In this document: positions 43,272-52,983 of the stretch, one piece after another
Layout of the letters: each line of letters begins with the position of its first letter
How positions within the stretch are numbered: position 1 is the stretch's first letter
Assembly: GCF_011038885.2 (NCBI RefSeq)
Contig: NZ_CP064952.1
Span: forward strand, 2,281,962-2,345,961
Source: Schaalia sp. ZJ405
Lineage (GTDB): Bacteria > Actinomycetota > Actinomycetes > Actinomycetales > Actinomycetaceae
DNA: 64,000 bases
Direction of reading: 5' to 3'
Program-made: the position numbers and the translations under genes
The notes under the pieces: generated by a model
Databases searched by the model: none
What the model saw: the letters and a program-made list of their open reading frames with translations, nothing else
What the model was told of the DNA's origin: nothing

Positions 43272-44630
43272 TCAGGCGTTCGCCAGAACCTTCGCGGCCT
43301 GTTTCGCAGCTCCCAGCGCAACGTATTCGCCGGGCTCTGGCATCTCAACCTCAGCGGCCAATCTCTGTGCCGCAAGTTTCTGCACGGCAACCGACTTTGC
43401 GCCGCCGCCAACCATAAGCACCCTGTTCAGCGGAACACCCAGCGCCCGAACAGCGTCGAGTGCGTAACGCATGAGGCTGAGCAACCCCTCAACGGTTGCG
43501 CGGGCCACGTGCTCACGATCGGAGTTCGCCAGCGTCATGCCCCGCAGCTCAGCGGTGGCGTCGGGCAAGTTCGGCGTGCGTTCACCCTCGAAATAGGGAA
43601 CGAGTTCGAGGCCACCGGCGTCCTCCACAGCGAGCGCGTATTCGTCGAACTCCTGATAGTTCAGACCCGTGACAGCCATCATCGCGTCAATAATGCGGGA
43701 AGCGTTGAGTGTGCACGCCAGCGGCAGCCAGTTTCCGGACGCATCAGAGAATCCGGTGACCAGGCCCGACGGGTCAGACACGGAAGTTGCGGATACCGCT
43801 GCGACAACTCCGGAGGTTCCCAGCGACAGCAGTGCCGAACCGGGTTCCAAATCCACGCCGAGGGCCGATGCGGCGTTGTCTCCAGCTCCCGGTCCCAGCA
43901 CAATGTCACCCCAGCCGCGCTCGGGGTCGCCACGACCAACAACGTCCCACGGGCCGGCGATCGTGGGCAGGATGATGCGTTCGGCCTCGTCCTCGTCAAT
44001 GCGCAGGGCGGCGGCGAGGATATCGCGACGATACGTTGGGGTCTCACGCGCCATGTAGCCGGTGCCTGAAGCGTCGGAACGGTCCGTGGCGAGGGCGTTG
44101 AGGGACGGTGAGCCCATGATCCGCCACGTGAGGTAGTCGTGGGGAAGGCAGATCGCGGCGATGCGGGCAGCGTTGTCGGGTTCGTTATCGGCCAGCCAAC
44201 GCAGTTTCGTCACGGTCAGGGAGGCAACGGGAACGGATCCGGTCGCTTCGGCCCACCAGGCGGCTCCCTCAGATCCGGCGGTGTCGAGGCCGTCGGTTCC
44301 GCGTTCTTTGATGAGGTCGCGGGCGGCTGCGGCTGAGCGCGTGTCATTCCATAGCAGTGCCGGGCGGATGACCTGGCCCTCGGCGTCGAGGCAGACCATT
44401 CCATGCTGCTGACCACCGACAGACAGCGCGGCAACATCATCGAGGCCACCAGCCTGTTCAAGTGCCTCAAGGAAGGCATCCCACCAGGCGGCGGGGTCAA
44501 CCTCGGTGCCGTCGGGGTGTGAGGCTTTCCCCTGGCGGACGATCCGGCCGTTTTCTGGGTTGTAAATGACGACTTTGCAGGACTGTGTCGACGTGTCGAC
44601 TCCCGCAACATAGGGGCGTTGAGCGGTCAT
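43272..44630 (-). CDS. xylB: Xylulokinase
   Basis: A 452-residue FGGY-family kinase that converts D-xylulose to xylulose 5-phosphate. The N-terminal phosphate-binding motif AGVDTSTQSCKVVIYN, GGQQHGMVCLD, LLWNDTRS, the catalytic GPGAGDNAASALGV region and the C-terminal LMVGGGAKSVAVQKLAAQ are all characteristic of XylB. It lies about 100 bp downstream of xylA on the same strand. One 11-mer copy (43986-43996) encodes IDEDEAE. Confidence 0.93.
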   Translation of the reverse strand: MTAQRPYVAGVDTSTQSCKVVIYNPENGRIVRQGKASHPDGTEVDPAAWWDAFLEALEQAGGLDDVAALSVGGQQHGMVCLDAEGQVIRPALLWNDTRSAAAARDLIKERGTDGLDTAGSEGAAWWAEATGSVPVASLTVTKLRWLADNEPDNAARIAAICLPHDYLTWRIMGSPSLNALATDRSDASGTGYMARETPTYRRDILAAALRIDEDEAERIILPTIAGPWDVVGRGDPERGWGDIVLGPGAGDNAASALGVDLEPGSALLSLGTSGVVAAVSATSVSDPSGLVTGFSDASGNWLPLACTLNASRIIDAMMAVTGLNYQEFDEYALAVEDAGGLELVPYFEGERTPNLPDATAELRGMTLANSDREHVARATVEGLLSLMRYALDAVRALGVPLNRVLMVGGGAKSVAVQKLAAQRLAAEVEMPEPGEYVALGAAKQAAKVLANA

Positions 44631-44731
44631 GATGGCTCCGTTAGTTCACTGTAGGGGAACGTCCAATGTGTATGCCGACGCGCGCTACCAAGCAGCCTGG
44701 GCCTGGCAGCGCGCGTCGCCTCGGGTCGCGA

Positions 44732-46084
44732 TCAGGCGCGGCCGAGGGTGTCGAAGATGTAGTTATTCAGCGTGGCCTTGACACATTCGAGGTGGTCGGA
44801 CTTCGTTGCGGCAACGAGGTCGGCCTGCGGAATGTCGAGTGCGTGCTCCTCAAGGGAGGCCAGCGTTGCGGTTCCGTCTTCGACGGTCTTGCCGATGCCG
44901 GAATCGAAGGACGAGTAGCGATCGGCCACAAGGTTCTCGATGTAGCCGTCTTCGTGGAGCTTCGCTGCAACGAGGAGACCGGCGGCGTAGGTGTCCATGC
45001 CGACGACGTGGGCGCGGAACAAGTCCTCAGCGGTGAACGAGGTACGACGCGGTTTCGCATCGAAGTTCAAGCCGCCGTGCGGGCCGATGCCTCCTGCGGC
45101 GAGGATTTCCCACATGACCGCAGTGGTTTCGTAAATATCCGATGGGAATTCGTCGATGTCCCAGCCGATGAGCTTGTCACCCTGGTTGGCATCGAGTGAG
45201 CCGAGCATCCCGGCCTCGCGTGCAACACGGATCTCATGCTGGTAGGTGTGTCCAGCGAGGTTGGCGTGGTTGCCTTCAAGATTGAGCTTGAAGTGCTTGT
45301 CGAGGTCGTAGGTCTGGAGGAACGCGATGGTTGTTGCAGCATCGAAGTCGTACTGGTGCGAGGTCGGTTCCTTGGGCTTTGGCTCGATGAGGAACTGAGC
45401 GTCCAGGCCGATTTCCTTCGCGTAGTCAACGCACATGTGGAAGAGACGAGCGATGTGGTCCTGCTCGCGCTTGAGGTCGGTGTTCCACAGGTTCTCGTAG
45501 CCCTCGCGGCCACCCCAGAACACGTAGTTCTCAGCGCCGAGGCGCTTGGCGATTTCCAGGGAGTGCTTGAGCTGTGCGCCCGCGTAGGCGTAGACCTCGG
45601 CAAATGGTGAGGTGCCGGCACCGGAAACGAAGCGGCGGTTTGTAAACAGCGAGGAGGTGTTCCACAGCAGCTTGATGCCGGTTTCCTTCTGACGTTCCTC
45701 AATGCGGTCAATGACGCGGTCGAGGATCTTGTTGGTTTCACGCAGCGTGTCGCCTTCGGGGGCGAGGTCGCGGTCATGGAAGCAGAAGTACTCAACGCCG
45801 AGCTTCTGGTAGAACTCAAAGGCGTAGTCAACTTTTGCCAGGGCAAGGTCAATGGGATCGGTGTAGGAGTCAAAGGGGCGTGTGGCTGTGCCCTCACCGA
45901 AAGGATCAACGAGACGCTGGTCAAAGGTGTGCCAGTAGGCAACGCCGAATCGCATCCAGTCCTTCATTGTTTTTCCAGCGACGACGCGGTCCGCGTCGTA
46001 GTAGCGGAAACCCAGTCCCTGTTCGAGCTTCTCGGTGCCCACGAATTGAATCGGGTCAATGTTCCACAGATTCGAGTCCGACAT
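44732..46084 (-). CDS. xylA: Xylose isomerase
   Basis: A 450-residue enzyme that converts D-xylose to D-xylulose. Motifs include [13 protein letters not shown] with the catalytic histidine, [36 protein letters not shown] with a metal-binding glutamate, [18 protein letters not shown], and [20 protein letters not shown]. The length and motifs are those of the long class II type (E. coli-like), also found in bifidobacteria, rather than the short type I enzyme of Streptomyces. AGAGGA precedes the ATG. Its promoter overlaps that of the divergent ROK gene. Confidence 0.95.
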   Translation of the reverse strand: MSDSNLWNIDPIQFVGTEKLEQGLGFRYYDADRVVAGKTMKDWMRFGVAYWHTFDQRLVDPFGEGTATRPFDSYTDPIDLALAKVDYAFEFYQKLGVEYFCFHDRDLAPEGDTLRETNKILDRVIDRIEERQKETGIKLLWNTSSLFTNRRFVSGAGTSPFAEVYAYAGAQLKHSLEIAKRLGAENYVFWGGREGYENLWNTDLKREQDHIARLFHMCVDYAKEIGLDAQFLIEPKPKEPTSHQYDFDAATTIAFLQTYDLDKHFKLNLEGNHANLAGHTYQHEIRVAREAGMLGSLDANQGDKLIGWDIDEFPSDIYETTAVMWEILAAGGIGPHGGLNFDAKPRRTSFTAEDLFRAHVVGMDTYAAGLLVAAKLHEDGYIENLVADRYSSFDSGIGKTVEDGTATLASLEEHALDIPQADLVAATKSDHLECVKATLNNYIFDTLGRA

Positions 46085-46132
46085 AGTGTTCCTCTCGTCG
46101 TTGAGTACGTGACGGATTTTGTTTCGCTATAA

Positions 46133-46165
46133 AACTTAGACCGGATCTGCGCTATAGTCAACATG
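46133..46165. promoter_or_regulatory. Overlapping divergent promoters of xylA and the ROK regulator
   Basis: For xylA (minus strand) TTGACT at 46156-46161 and TAAGTT at 46133-46138 are 17 bases apart. On the plus strand TATAGT at 46153-46158 is a -10 match only 6 bp before the GTG at 46165, so the regulator mRNA would be leaderless. The two promoters share the same bases, and a repressor here could control both. Confidence 0.5.
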
Positions 46166-47448
46166 TGTCCGTCCGAAAACAACGTTCCGCGTCGACAACG
46201 AAGTCATCCACCGTCAATCGGGGACTCGTCCGCCCTCGTCCCAAAGAACTCACGCGCCTGACCGGCGTGCGCGCAGAAAGCCTCCGTGCGATCAACATGT
46301 CGCTGGTACTGCGCGGAATCCTCGCCAAACCCGGTGACACCACGCGCGCAGCAATCGCCGCGGACACAGGAATTACCCGAGCAACGATTTCACGCCTCGT
46401 TGACGACCTCATCGACGCTGGATTCGTCACAGAACTTGCCCCCAGCGGCGACAACCAGCGCGGACGCCCCGCCGTGCGCCTCACCCCCGCTCCCGGCCGA
46501 ATCGTCGCACTCGGCTTGGAAATCAACGTCTCCTCCCTCTCAGCCGTCCTCGTTGACCTCACGGGAACGATCATCGATCGCGAACAGATCGTTGAAGATA
46601 ACGCAAACTCGAATCCCACCGCTGTGGTAACGACACTCGCGGCCCTGAGCCACGAACTCATTGAACGCTCGCTTCCACAAGGGGCGCTCCTCCTGGGAAG
46701 CGCACTTGCACTGCCCGGTCTCGTCTCCCCCACGGCTCTGACTCTTGCCCCCAACCTCGGGTGGCGCGATATTCCCCTCGACCAACTACTCAAGTCACTC
46801 GCCGACTTCAACCCCGTCGTTGTTGCTAACGAGGCCGACCTTGCAGCCTTCGCCGTGGCCAACCCACGTCCCGGAGTGCCCTCCGGTCCCCCAACATTCA
46901 TCTACGTCTCCGGTGAAGTCGGAATCGGTGCCGGCCTCGTCATCAATCACGCAGCACTCGGCGGTGCCTCCGGATGGTCAGGCGAAATCGGCCATATCTG
47001 CGCCGATCCCTTAGGCCCCCTGTGTTCCTGCGGTGCCAGCGGATGCCTTGAGGCCTACCTGGGGCTGCGCGCCCTCGCCGCCCAAGCCGGTCTTCCCCGA
47101 AATGCAACGGCCCAGGACGTCCTCGACGCCGCTGCCCACGGAAACCCCGAGACACTGCGCGCCCTGACGGAAGCCGGCGGCGCACTTGGACGCGCACTTT
47201 CCGCAGTGATTAACTCCGCCGATATTCCCCTCGTGCTTCTTGGCGGACGCATTGCCGAACTTGCGGACTACCTCATCACACCCGCGATGCGGGAAATCAC
47301 CACGCGCGTCCTGCACAACTCGTGGTCGCAGATCCGCATTGAAACCGTCAAGGAATCGAGCTTCCACTCCTCCATCGGCGCCGCTCACCGCGTCATCCAA
47401 CAATTCGTTGATCACCCCGTTGACTACCTTCCACACGACCGATGGTGA
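46165..47448 (+). CDS. xylR: ROK-family xylose repressor (XylR type)
   Basis: A 427-residue regulator. The basic N-terminus is followed by a winged helix (RAAIAADTGITRATISRLVDDL) and a ROK domain with EIGHICADP and the zinc motif CSCGASGCLEAYLG. It is divergent from xylA, which makes it the likely xylose-responsive repressor of xylA and xylB. The GTG start lies right after a -10-like box without a ribosome-binding site, so a leaderless transcript is suggested. The symbol is based on context and family. Confidence 0.85.
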   Translation: MSVRKQRSASTTKSSTVNRGLVRPRPKELTRLTGVRAESLRAINMSLVLRGILAKPGDTTRAAIAADTGITRATISRLVDDLIDAGFVTELAPSGDNQRGRPAVRLTPAPGRIVALGLEINVSSLSAVLVDLTGTIIDREQIVEDNANSNPTAVVTTLAALSHELIERSLPQGALLLGSALALPGLVSPTALTLAPNLGWRDIPLDQLLKSLADFNPVVVANEADLAAFAVANPRPGVPSGPPTFIYVSGEVGIGAGLVINHAALGGASGWSGEIGHICADPLGPLCSCGASGCLEAYLGLRALAAQAGLPRNATAQDVLDAAAHGNPETLRALTEAGGALGRALSAVINSADIPLVLLGGRIAELADYLITPAMREITTRVLHNSWSQIRIETVKESSFHSSIGAAHRVIQQFVDHPVDYLPHDRW

Positions 47449-47491
47449 CGTTTCGGTGAAGAACACACCCGCGGATAGGTAAAATCCCCCT

Positions 47492-48550
47492 ATGAGTAGC
47501 AACGAACCGATGCGCCCCCGGCTCATCGACGTTGCGCGTCAGGCAGAGGTCTCACTTGCAACAGCATCGCGTGCTCTCGGGCGCGGATCTGAACTCATTG
47601 CCGCGAAAACCCGAGATCACGTGCGTCAAGTTGCCCAGCAGATGGGCTACCAAGTCAACCCCATCGCCCGTTCCCTCAGGCTTGCGTCAACGCGCCAAGT
47701 CGGGATGGTTGTCCCCTCGATTTCCAACCCGTTCTTCATGGAACTCGTCGTTCAAGTCGAACATTCCCTCGCCGAACGTAACCGCTCTCTGCTGCTGTGC
47801 GACTCGCGGATGTCGGTGGCGAACGAGGACAATCTCCTTCGCGGCTTCGAATCCGGTGCCGTTGACGGACTAATCATCGCTCCATGTCACGAAACTTTTT
47901 CGACTCCCGCACTTGAGCGAGCCGCCGCCCACGTGCCAACGGTTCAGCTCGACCGCGCCGTTCAGTCTGACACGATCCCTATGGTCGGCGTTGATGACCG
48001 TCACGGAACGCGCACAATTCTCACCCACGTCAAGGAACTCGGCGCCCAATCAATCGCGATCCTGTCCAACACCGGTTCCAACCTGTCCTCTGTGACGCGT
48101 AACCTCCAGGCCCGTGAATGCGCCGAAGAGTTCGGCTTGGAACTCGCTGACGCAAACGTCATCGCCTGCAATTTCTCCGTCGAATCCGCTGAGGCGGCCG
48201 TCGGACAGCTCATCGCCCGAGGTCCCCTCCCCGACGCAATCATCTGCCTCAACGACCTCCTGGCGATCGGCGCGATCACCGCCCTTCGCCGACACGACGT
48301 GGCAATCCCCGAGGATATTCTTGTCACCGGATTCGATGACATTCAGTTCGCGCAGCTCATGCGCCCATCGGTGACCACACTGCGTCAACCCCTACAAAAG
48401 ATCGCACAGATGGGCGTTGATCTGCTCTTGGGCGAGAACCCTCTCAACACCGACGACGCCAGTGCCGATAGCCTCGCAGCCCACGCTACGTCACGTCGCT
48501 ACACGATCCCGGGCAAACTCATCATCCGAGAGTCCACCGTTCTTTCCTGA
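47492..48550 (+). CDS. LacI-family transcriptional regulator
   Basis: A 352-residue regulator with the HTH RLIDVARQAEVSLATASRAL at about residues 10-30, YQVNPIARSLRLASTRQVGM hinge, and a sugar-binding domain starting VVPSISNPFFMELVVQVEHS; DDIQFAQLMRPSVTTLRQPL is near the C-terminus. It starts 43 bp after the ROK gene. It converges on the RpiB/CUT2 importer operon (48655-54036), which has a LacI-like half-palindrome upstream (54233-54246), and is its best candidate regulator. Confidence 0.85.
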   Translation: MSSNEPMRPRLIDVARQAEVSLATASRALGRGSELIAAKTRDHVRQVAQQMGYQVNPIARSLRLASTRQVGMVVPSISNPFFMELVVQVEHSLAERNRSLLLCDSRMSVANEDNLLRGFESGAVDGLIIAPCHETFSTPALERAAAHVPTVQLDRAVQSDTIPMVGVDDRHGTRTILTHVKELGAQSIAILSNTGSNLSSVTRNLQARECAEEFGLELADANVIACNFSVESAEAAVGQLIARGPLPDAIICLNDLLAIGAITALRRHDVAIPEDILVTGFDDIQFAQLMRPSVTTLRQPLQKIAQMGVDLLLGENPLNTDDASADSLAAHATSRRYTIPGKLIIRESTVLS

Positions 48551-48591
48551 CCGTCTAACGGTCATACGCCTTACCCGCGCCTCGCCCTCGT

Positions 48592-48640
48592 CACCATCTG
48601 CCGCGCCCCTAGGCCACGAGCGGGCACGGCAGAGGTGGCG
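48592..48640. terminator. Bidirectional hairpin between convergent genes
   Basis: CACCATCTGCCGCGCCC pairs with GGGCACGGCAGAGGTG with few mismatches and a 14-nt loop. It lies between the ends of the convergent LacI gene and rpiB-like gene. Confidence 0.65.
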
Positions 48641-48654
48641 AAAAGCCATGAGGT

Positions 48655-49218
48655 TTAATACGCAAGACCTTGGGGCTGCTCAGCCATGCTGGCCTCCTGT
48701 GGATTCACCACCTCGAAGTTATTGGCCTTGTAGGCGGCGTAGTCAAAGTTCTCGCACTCGTCATACCCGATCCGATGGTAGGCGTAGAAACCCTCCCAGT
48801 TTTCGTACCCCGACCCCAGTTCGGACTCAAGGAAAGCATCAGCCATTGCCATCCCCGTGCGTTCGGCAACGTAGAACGCTCCCATCGCCAGGAGATTCGC
48901 ATTGTTGGCCGCTGCTGCCCGTCGGGCGGAAGCAACCGTCTCGCACACCGCAGCGTGAACATGAGGAACCTTCGAGGCCGCAATGTGGATTCCCATTCCC
49001 GTGCCACAAAACGCCAGGGCACGCTCGAACTCGCCCTCGGCAATTCTCGCACCCAAGGAGAAGCCAACACGGTGATACATCGGTGTCTCCTCAAGCACCG
49101 GTGTTAAGTCCGTGACCGTCCAGCCGCGCTCCTCAAGGTGCGTTTTCACCGCTTCCTTCAGCGGAAAACCCGCAAAATCTGCGCCGACGACAACGTGTTT
49201 ATTCCGAAGCGTTTTCAT
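48655..49218 (-). CDS. RpiB/LacAB-family sugar-phosphate isomerase
   Basis: A 187-residue isomerase. VVVGADFAGFPLKEAVKTHL is the N-terminal substrate loop (D-F-A-G in place of D-H/C-A-G), and ALAFCGTGMGIHIAASK contains the catalytic cysteine and anion hole. RpiB enzymes act on ribose 5-phosphate, allose 6-phosphate or, in related proteins (EryI, DerI), on tetrulose phosphates. The length (187) exceeds the typical 150, with a C-terminal extension resembling tetrulose-phosphate isomerases. It overlaps the last permease gene by four bases, so it is part of the importer operon. Confidence 0.8.
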   Translation of the reverse strand: MKTLRNKHVVVGADFAGFPLKEAVKTHLEERGWTVTDLTPVLEETPMYHRVGFSLGARIAEGEFERALAFCGTGMGIHIAASKVPHVHAAVCETVASARRAAAANNANLLAMGAFYVAERTGMAMADAFLESELGSGYENWEGFYAYHRIGYDECENFDYAAYKANNFEVVNPQEASMAEQPQGLAY

Positions 49219-50267
49219 TGCCTCTTCCTTCTGTTCACAAGGGATGCTAGGGGATGACGTCCGCTGAGCTCATTTGTCGTGATGACGAAGAGCAAGACTC
49301 CACCCCAGATCAGCGGGCGGAAGAAATTGGAGATTCCGGAGAACATGTTGAGACCCGAGGACAGCACCTGAAGCATGATGATCGCCAGGACCACACCGCT
49401 GAGGCGGCCGCGTCCACCGTTGGGGTTAACTCCGCCGAGAACAACAATGAGAACCGTCAGCAACGTGTACGACTCGCCGTAGTCGGCTTTCGCGGAATTG
49501 TAGTTCGCCAACATGACGAGGCCGGCGATGGCAGCCATGATTCCCGAAAGAATGTAGGTACGCATCAGCAGCGAGGTGATCTGCATTCCGGAGAACCGCG
49601 CTGCCGTCTCATTCGTTCCGAGCATGAGAATTTTTGTTCCGAAACTCGTCATGGACACGATGAGTCCCGCGATGATTGCGCAGATGATGAAGACAACGAG
49701 CGGCATTGGAACAACACCGCCAAGCTTCGCCGCGAACACCGAACCGTAGGCCGCAGGCAGGCCGGACACCGGCTTTCCCTTCGTCAGGATGATCGCGACA
49801 CCGCCAAACAACTCCAGCGTTCCCAGCGTTGCAAGGATCGGCGGAACCTTGAGTTTCGACACGAGGAAGCCGTTGAGCGCGCCGCACACCGTTCCCACAG
49901 TCACAGCGATGACCAGGGCACAGACGGTGGCCAAAGCCATCTGTCCTGCGGAGGCGTCACCTGAAAGGATGTTGCGTAGAACCAGTGCGGTGCAGATGGA
50001 TGTCACGTTCGCGATCGCAACAACCGACAGGTCGATGCCTGCGGTGAACATCGTGAACATGACGCCTAGCGACATCAGACCGAATTCGGGAAACTGAACG
50101 GCCATCGACTGCCAGGTGCGCAACGCGAAGAATGGACCGGTGCGGACGACCGCGAAGAACACGAGCAGAAGAATAAGGACGATGACCAGTCGCGTCATGT
50201 ACGGGTCTCGCAAGAACACGCGTGGAAGAGCGAATCGTTTCTGCGTGGTTTGAGTCTGTGTACTCAT
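49215..50267 (-). CDS. CUT2 sugar ABC transporter permease (RbsC type), second
   Basis: A 350-residue permease with GVMFTMFTAGIDLSVVAIAN near residue 70 and NETAARFSGMQITSLLMRTY and VVLGGVNPNGGRGRLSGVVL towards the C-terminus. The start at 50267 has GAGGAGA six bases upstream. It is the counterpart of the permease at 24412-25425 in the paralogous operon. The next gene, the RpiB-like isomerase, overlaps its stop by four bases. Confidence 0.88.
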   Translation of the reverse strand: MSTQTQTTQKRFALPRVFLRDPYMTRLVIVLILLLVFFAVVRTGPFFALRTWQSMAVQFPEFGLMSLGVMFTMFTAGIDLSVVAIANVTSICTALVLRNILSGDASAGQMALATVCALVIAVTVGTVCGALNGFLVSKLKVPPILATLGTLELFGGVAIILTKGKPVSGLPAAYGSVFAAKLGGVVPMPLVVFIICAIIAGLIVSMTSFGTKILMLGTNETAARFSGMQITSLLMRTYILSGIMAAIAGLVMLANYNSAKADYGESYTLLTVLIVVLGGVNPNGGRGRLSGVVLAIIMLQVLSSGLNMFSGISNFFRPLIWGGVLLFVITTNELSGRHPLASLVNRRKRQ

Positions 50268-50278
50268 GGATTGTCTCC

Positions 50279-51292
50279 TCACGCCGGGGTGAGCTGTCGG
50301 GATTTGGAACGGGCAACCTGCATTGCTGAAACACCGGTTCCCACGATGATCAGCAGACCCAGGGCGAATCCCTGCCAGAACGTCGGAATCCCCGTGAGGA
50401 TCATTGAGTTCTGAACAATAACGATGAGCAAGGTCCCCAACATGACACCTGTGAGGGAACCGGTTCCGCCGGTGATGGCCGTTCCACCGAGGACGACCGC
50501 GGCAATGACCATCATCTCCATGCCCAATAGGTTCGTCGGGTGCATCTGCCCCATTGACGTTGTACGAACCATGCCCGCGAGCGCAGCGATCACCCCAACG
50601 ATGACGTAGAGCCAGAACTTTGTGCGTTTGACCTTGAATCCGGCGCGTTCTGCCGCTGACTCATCGCCACCGATGGCGAAAATTCCACGTCCAAACATCG
50701 TGTATTTCGTGATGATATAAGCGACGATCACCACGGCAACGAGGATGAGGAATGACACCGGCATCGCCGACTTCAGGCCCGACACAGGATTCGTCGCAAC
50801 GAAGAGGGACGATGCGCCGAATTCTTTCATCGATGTGGGGATGTTGGGGATCTGCACGGAGTTGAGCGCACCCTGCATGAAACCGGAAAAGACATTCGCT
50901 GTGCCCAGCGTAATGATGAGCGTCGGCACCGTCATCCACGATGTGAAGAGGCCGTTGAAGGCTCCCAGCGCCGCACCGAAAATCATCGCGATGATAAAGG
51001 GCACAATCACCGGGCCATCGAAACCGTTGTCAACGAGTATCCGCGTTGTCGCGTAGACCGCAAGTGAGGCCAACGCCGGGAATGACACGTCGATTCCTCC
51101 TGAGACGAGGACGAGGTGCGCAGCGACTCCGAAGAGGCCGGGAACGACCATCGCGTTGGCGAGGTCGACGATGTTATTCACGGTGAAGAACTGTCCCGAT
51201 CGCATCTGAATGATCAATGCGAGAACAATGATGACGACAAAAACCCAAAACTCATTCGCTTTGAGAATGCGTCCGGTGAGTTTCTCTTTCAT
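50279..51292 (-). CDS. CUT2 sugar ABC transporter permease (RbsC type), first
   Basis: A 337-residue permease with GVAAHLVLVSGGIDVSFPAL near residue 60 and VVLGGTAITGGTGSLTGVML near residue 270. It corresponds to the permease at 25435-26454. Its start is interlocked with the stop of the ATPase gene. An exact 11-mer copy (51105-51115) encodes the LVLV of the conserved GGIDVS segment. Confidence 0.88.
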   Translation of the reverse strand: MKEKLTGRILKANEFWVFVVIIVLALIIQMRSGQFFTVNNIVDLANAMVVPGLFGVAAHLVLVSGGIDVSFPALASLAVYATTRILVDNGFDGPVIVPFIIAMIFGAALGAFNGLFTSWMTVPTLIITLGTANVFSGFMQGALNSVQIPNIPTSMKEFGASSLFVATNPVSGLKSAMPVSFLILVAVVIVAYIITKYTMFGRGIFAIGGDESAAERAGFKVKRTKFWLYVIVGVIAALAGMVRTTSMGQMHPTNLLGMEMMVIAAVVLGGTAITGGTGSLTGVMLGTLLIVIVQNSMILTGIPTFWQGFALGLLIIVGTGVSAMQVARSKSRQLTPA

Positions 51293-52854
51293 CACGCCAC
51301 CCCTTTCGTTTCCGGTGCTGCCTGCGGGCGCTCGCGCTCGCCGGCGTCGATCTCCGCGGTGTCTCGCGCCATGAGTTCGGCAAGTTCCTTCTCCGTTGTT
51401 GTTGCGGGGTCAACGCTTTCGCGGAGTTTGCCGCCACGCATAATCCACACGGATGAGCAATTTGTCAGGACCTCGGCAATGTCGTCAGAAATGATGATGA
51501 TGGCCATTCCTTCGGCTGCGAGATTGCGCAAGATGGAGTGAATGGTGAACTTAGAACCGATGTCGACGCCTACCGTGGGGCCATTGAGTATCAGCACATC
51601 CGGCCCTGTGGCCAGCCACTTTGCGAGGACGACTTTCTGCTGGTTGCCACCCGAGAGCGTGTTGACCGCATTATCGGGATCCGGCGTTGCGACATCGAGT
51701 TCCTTCACCCAGCGTTTTTGGGCTTCGTCAATTCGTTGCCGGTCCATCACTCCCAGTGTCCGCGTGAAGTCGGACATCTGGGAGATGACAATGTTTTCGC
51801 CGATGGAGCGTGAAAGGAATAGTCCCTCGGTTAAGCGGTCCTCGGGGACGTAGGCGATTCCCGCGTCAATCGCGTCGGTGATCCGCCGCAGAGTGACGTC
51901 TGTGCCTTTAACGGTGATCGTGCCCGAATCTGCTCGGATCGCCCCGAAAAGTGCCAGCGCCAACTCGGTTCGTCCCGACCCCAAAAGCCCGGTGATTCCG
52001 AGAATTTCTCCGGCGTGCAAGTCAAAGGAGACATCCGTGAATGCGTTGGTGACGGACAGGTTCTTCACTGACAAGACCGGATCTGTGGTCATCGTCGACG
52101 CGTCCGCTTGGAAACGAACTTCCTCGAAATCGCGGCCCGTCATGTATTGAGCGAACTTGTGTCGATCCAACTCATCGCGGTGGCACGTGATGACTTTTTC
52201 ACCGCTTCGTAGAATGGTAAAGCGTTCGGAAATCTCAAAGACTTCTTCAAGTTTGTGTGAAACGAAGAGAATCGCGATTCCGCGTGCTTGAAGATCGAGA
52301 ATGATCTTGAACAGCGAGGCAACTTCGCGCTTCGTCAACGCCGTTGTCGGCTCATCCATAATGATGAGTTTCGCGTCCGACATCAGTGCCCGACAGATCG
52401 CCACAAGCTGCTTATCGGCAACGGACAGGTCCGCAACCGTGGCGTCGAGGTCCACGGCGAAACCAATTTTGGCTACGGCTTCTTCGGCAATTCTTCGGAA
52501 GCGTTTCCAATTGACCCATCGGTGTCCCGCAGCCACCTCGGTGGTCAACGCCAAGTTCTCCATAACCGTGAGGTTGGGGAAGACCGAGAAGTCCTGGTAG
52601 ATCACTTGGATGCCTGCGTCAATCGCCTCAAGTGGCGTCAGGCTATTCCACGTGTGGCCCGCAATGTCAATGGTTCCTGACTCGGGAGTATGCACACCCG
52701 AAATCACTTTGATCAGGGTGGATTTCCCCGAGCCGTTTTCGCCGGCAAGGCAGTGAATCTCACCGGGAGCAATATCGAGATTAATGTTTTTGAGAGCATG
52801 AACACCGGCGAAGGATTTATTGATGTTCTTCACCGAAAGAAAGGGGGCTTCCAT
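51292..52854 (-). CDS. CUT2 sugar ABC transporter ATP-binding protein (RbsA type)
   Basis: A 520-residue tandem ATPase: AGENGSGKSTLIKVISGVH in domain 1, LIIMDEPTTALTKREV, then [31 protein letters not shown] and LILNGPTVGVDIGSKF in domain 2 (LNGPT replaces the common LDEPT). It matches the ATPase at 26464-28017 throughout, supporting duplication of a whole operon. It energises uptake by the two permeases that follow. Confidence 0.9.
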   Translation of the reverse strand: MEAPFLSVKNINKSFAGVHALKNINLDIAPGEIHCLAGENGSGKSTLIKVISGVHTPESGTIDIAGHTWNSLTPLEAIDAGIQVIYQDFSVFPNLTVMENLALTTEVAAGHRWVNWKRFRRIAEEAVAKIGFAVDLDATVADLSVADKQLVAICRALMSDAKLIIMDEPTTALTKREVASLFKIILDLQARGIAILFVSHKLEEVFEISERFTILRSGEKVITCHRDELDRHKFAQYMTGRDFEEVRFQADASTMTTDPVLSVKNLSVTNAFTDVSFDLHAGEILGITGLLGSGRTELALALFGAIRADSGTITVKGTDVTLRRITDAIDAGIAYVPEDRLTEGLFLSRSIGENIVISQMSDFTRTLGVMDRQRIDEAQKRWVKELDVATPDPDNAVNTLSGGNQQKVVLAKWLATGPDVLILNGPTVGVDIGSKFTIHSILRNLAAEGMAIIIISDDIAEVLTNCSSVWIMRGGKLRESVDPATTTEKELAELMARDTAEIDAGERERPQAAPETKGVA

Positions 52855-52880
52855 ATGCGTTCCTTTCAGCCCGCCACGGG

Positions 52881-52916
52881 CGTGTCCGGGCGACGCAGCC
52901 GCGCCACCCGGACACG
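52881..52916 (-). promoter_or_regulatory. Intercistronic hairpin after the binding-protein gene
   Basis: CGTGTCCGGG at 52881-52890 pairs with CCCGGACACG at 52907-52916 around a 16-nt loop. It lies between the binding-protein stop and the ATPase start, in the same position as the palindromes in the two other CUT2 operons. Confidence 0.75.
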
Positions 52917-52983
52917 CAGTCTGGGTTATTCGCAGTCACTCGCAGTCACTGGTCATCTTCGTCGGCAACCGCGGTGACCACGA

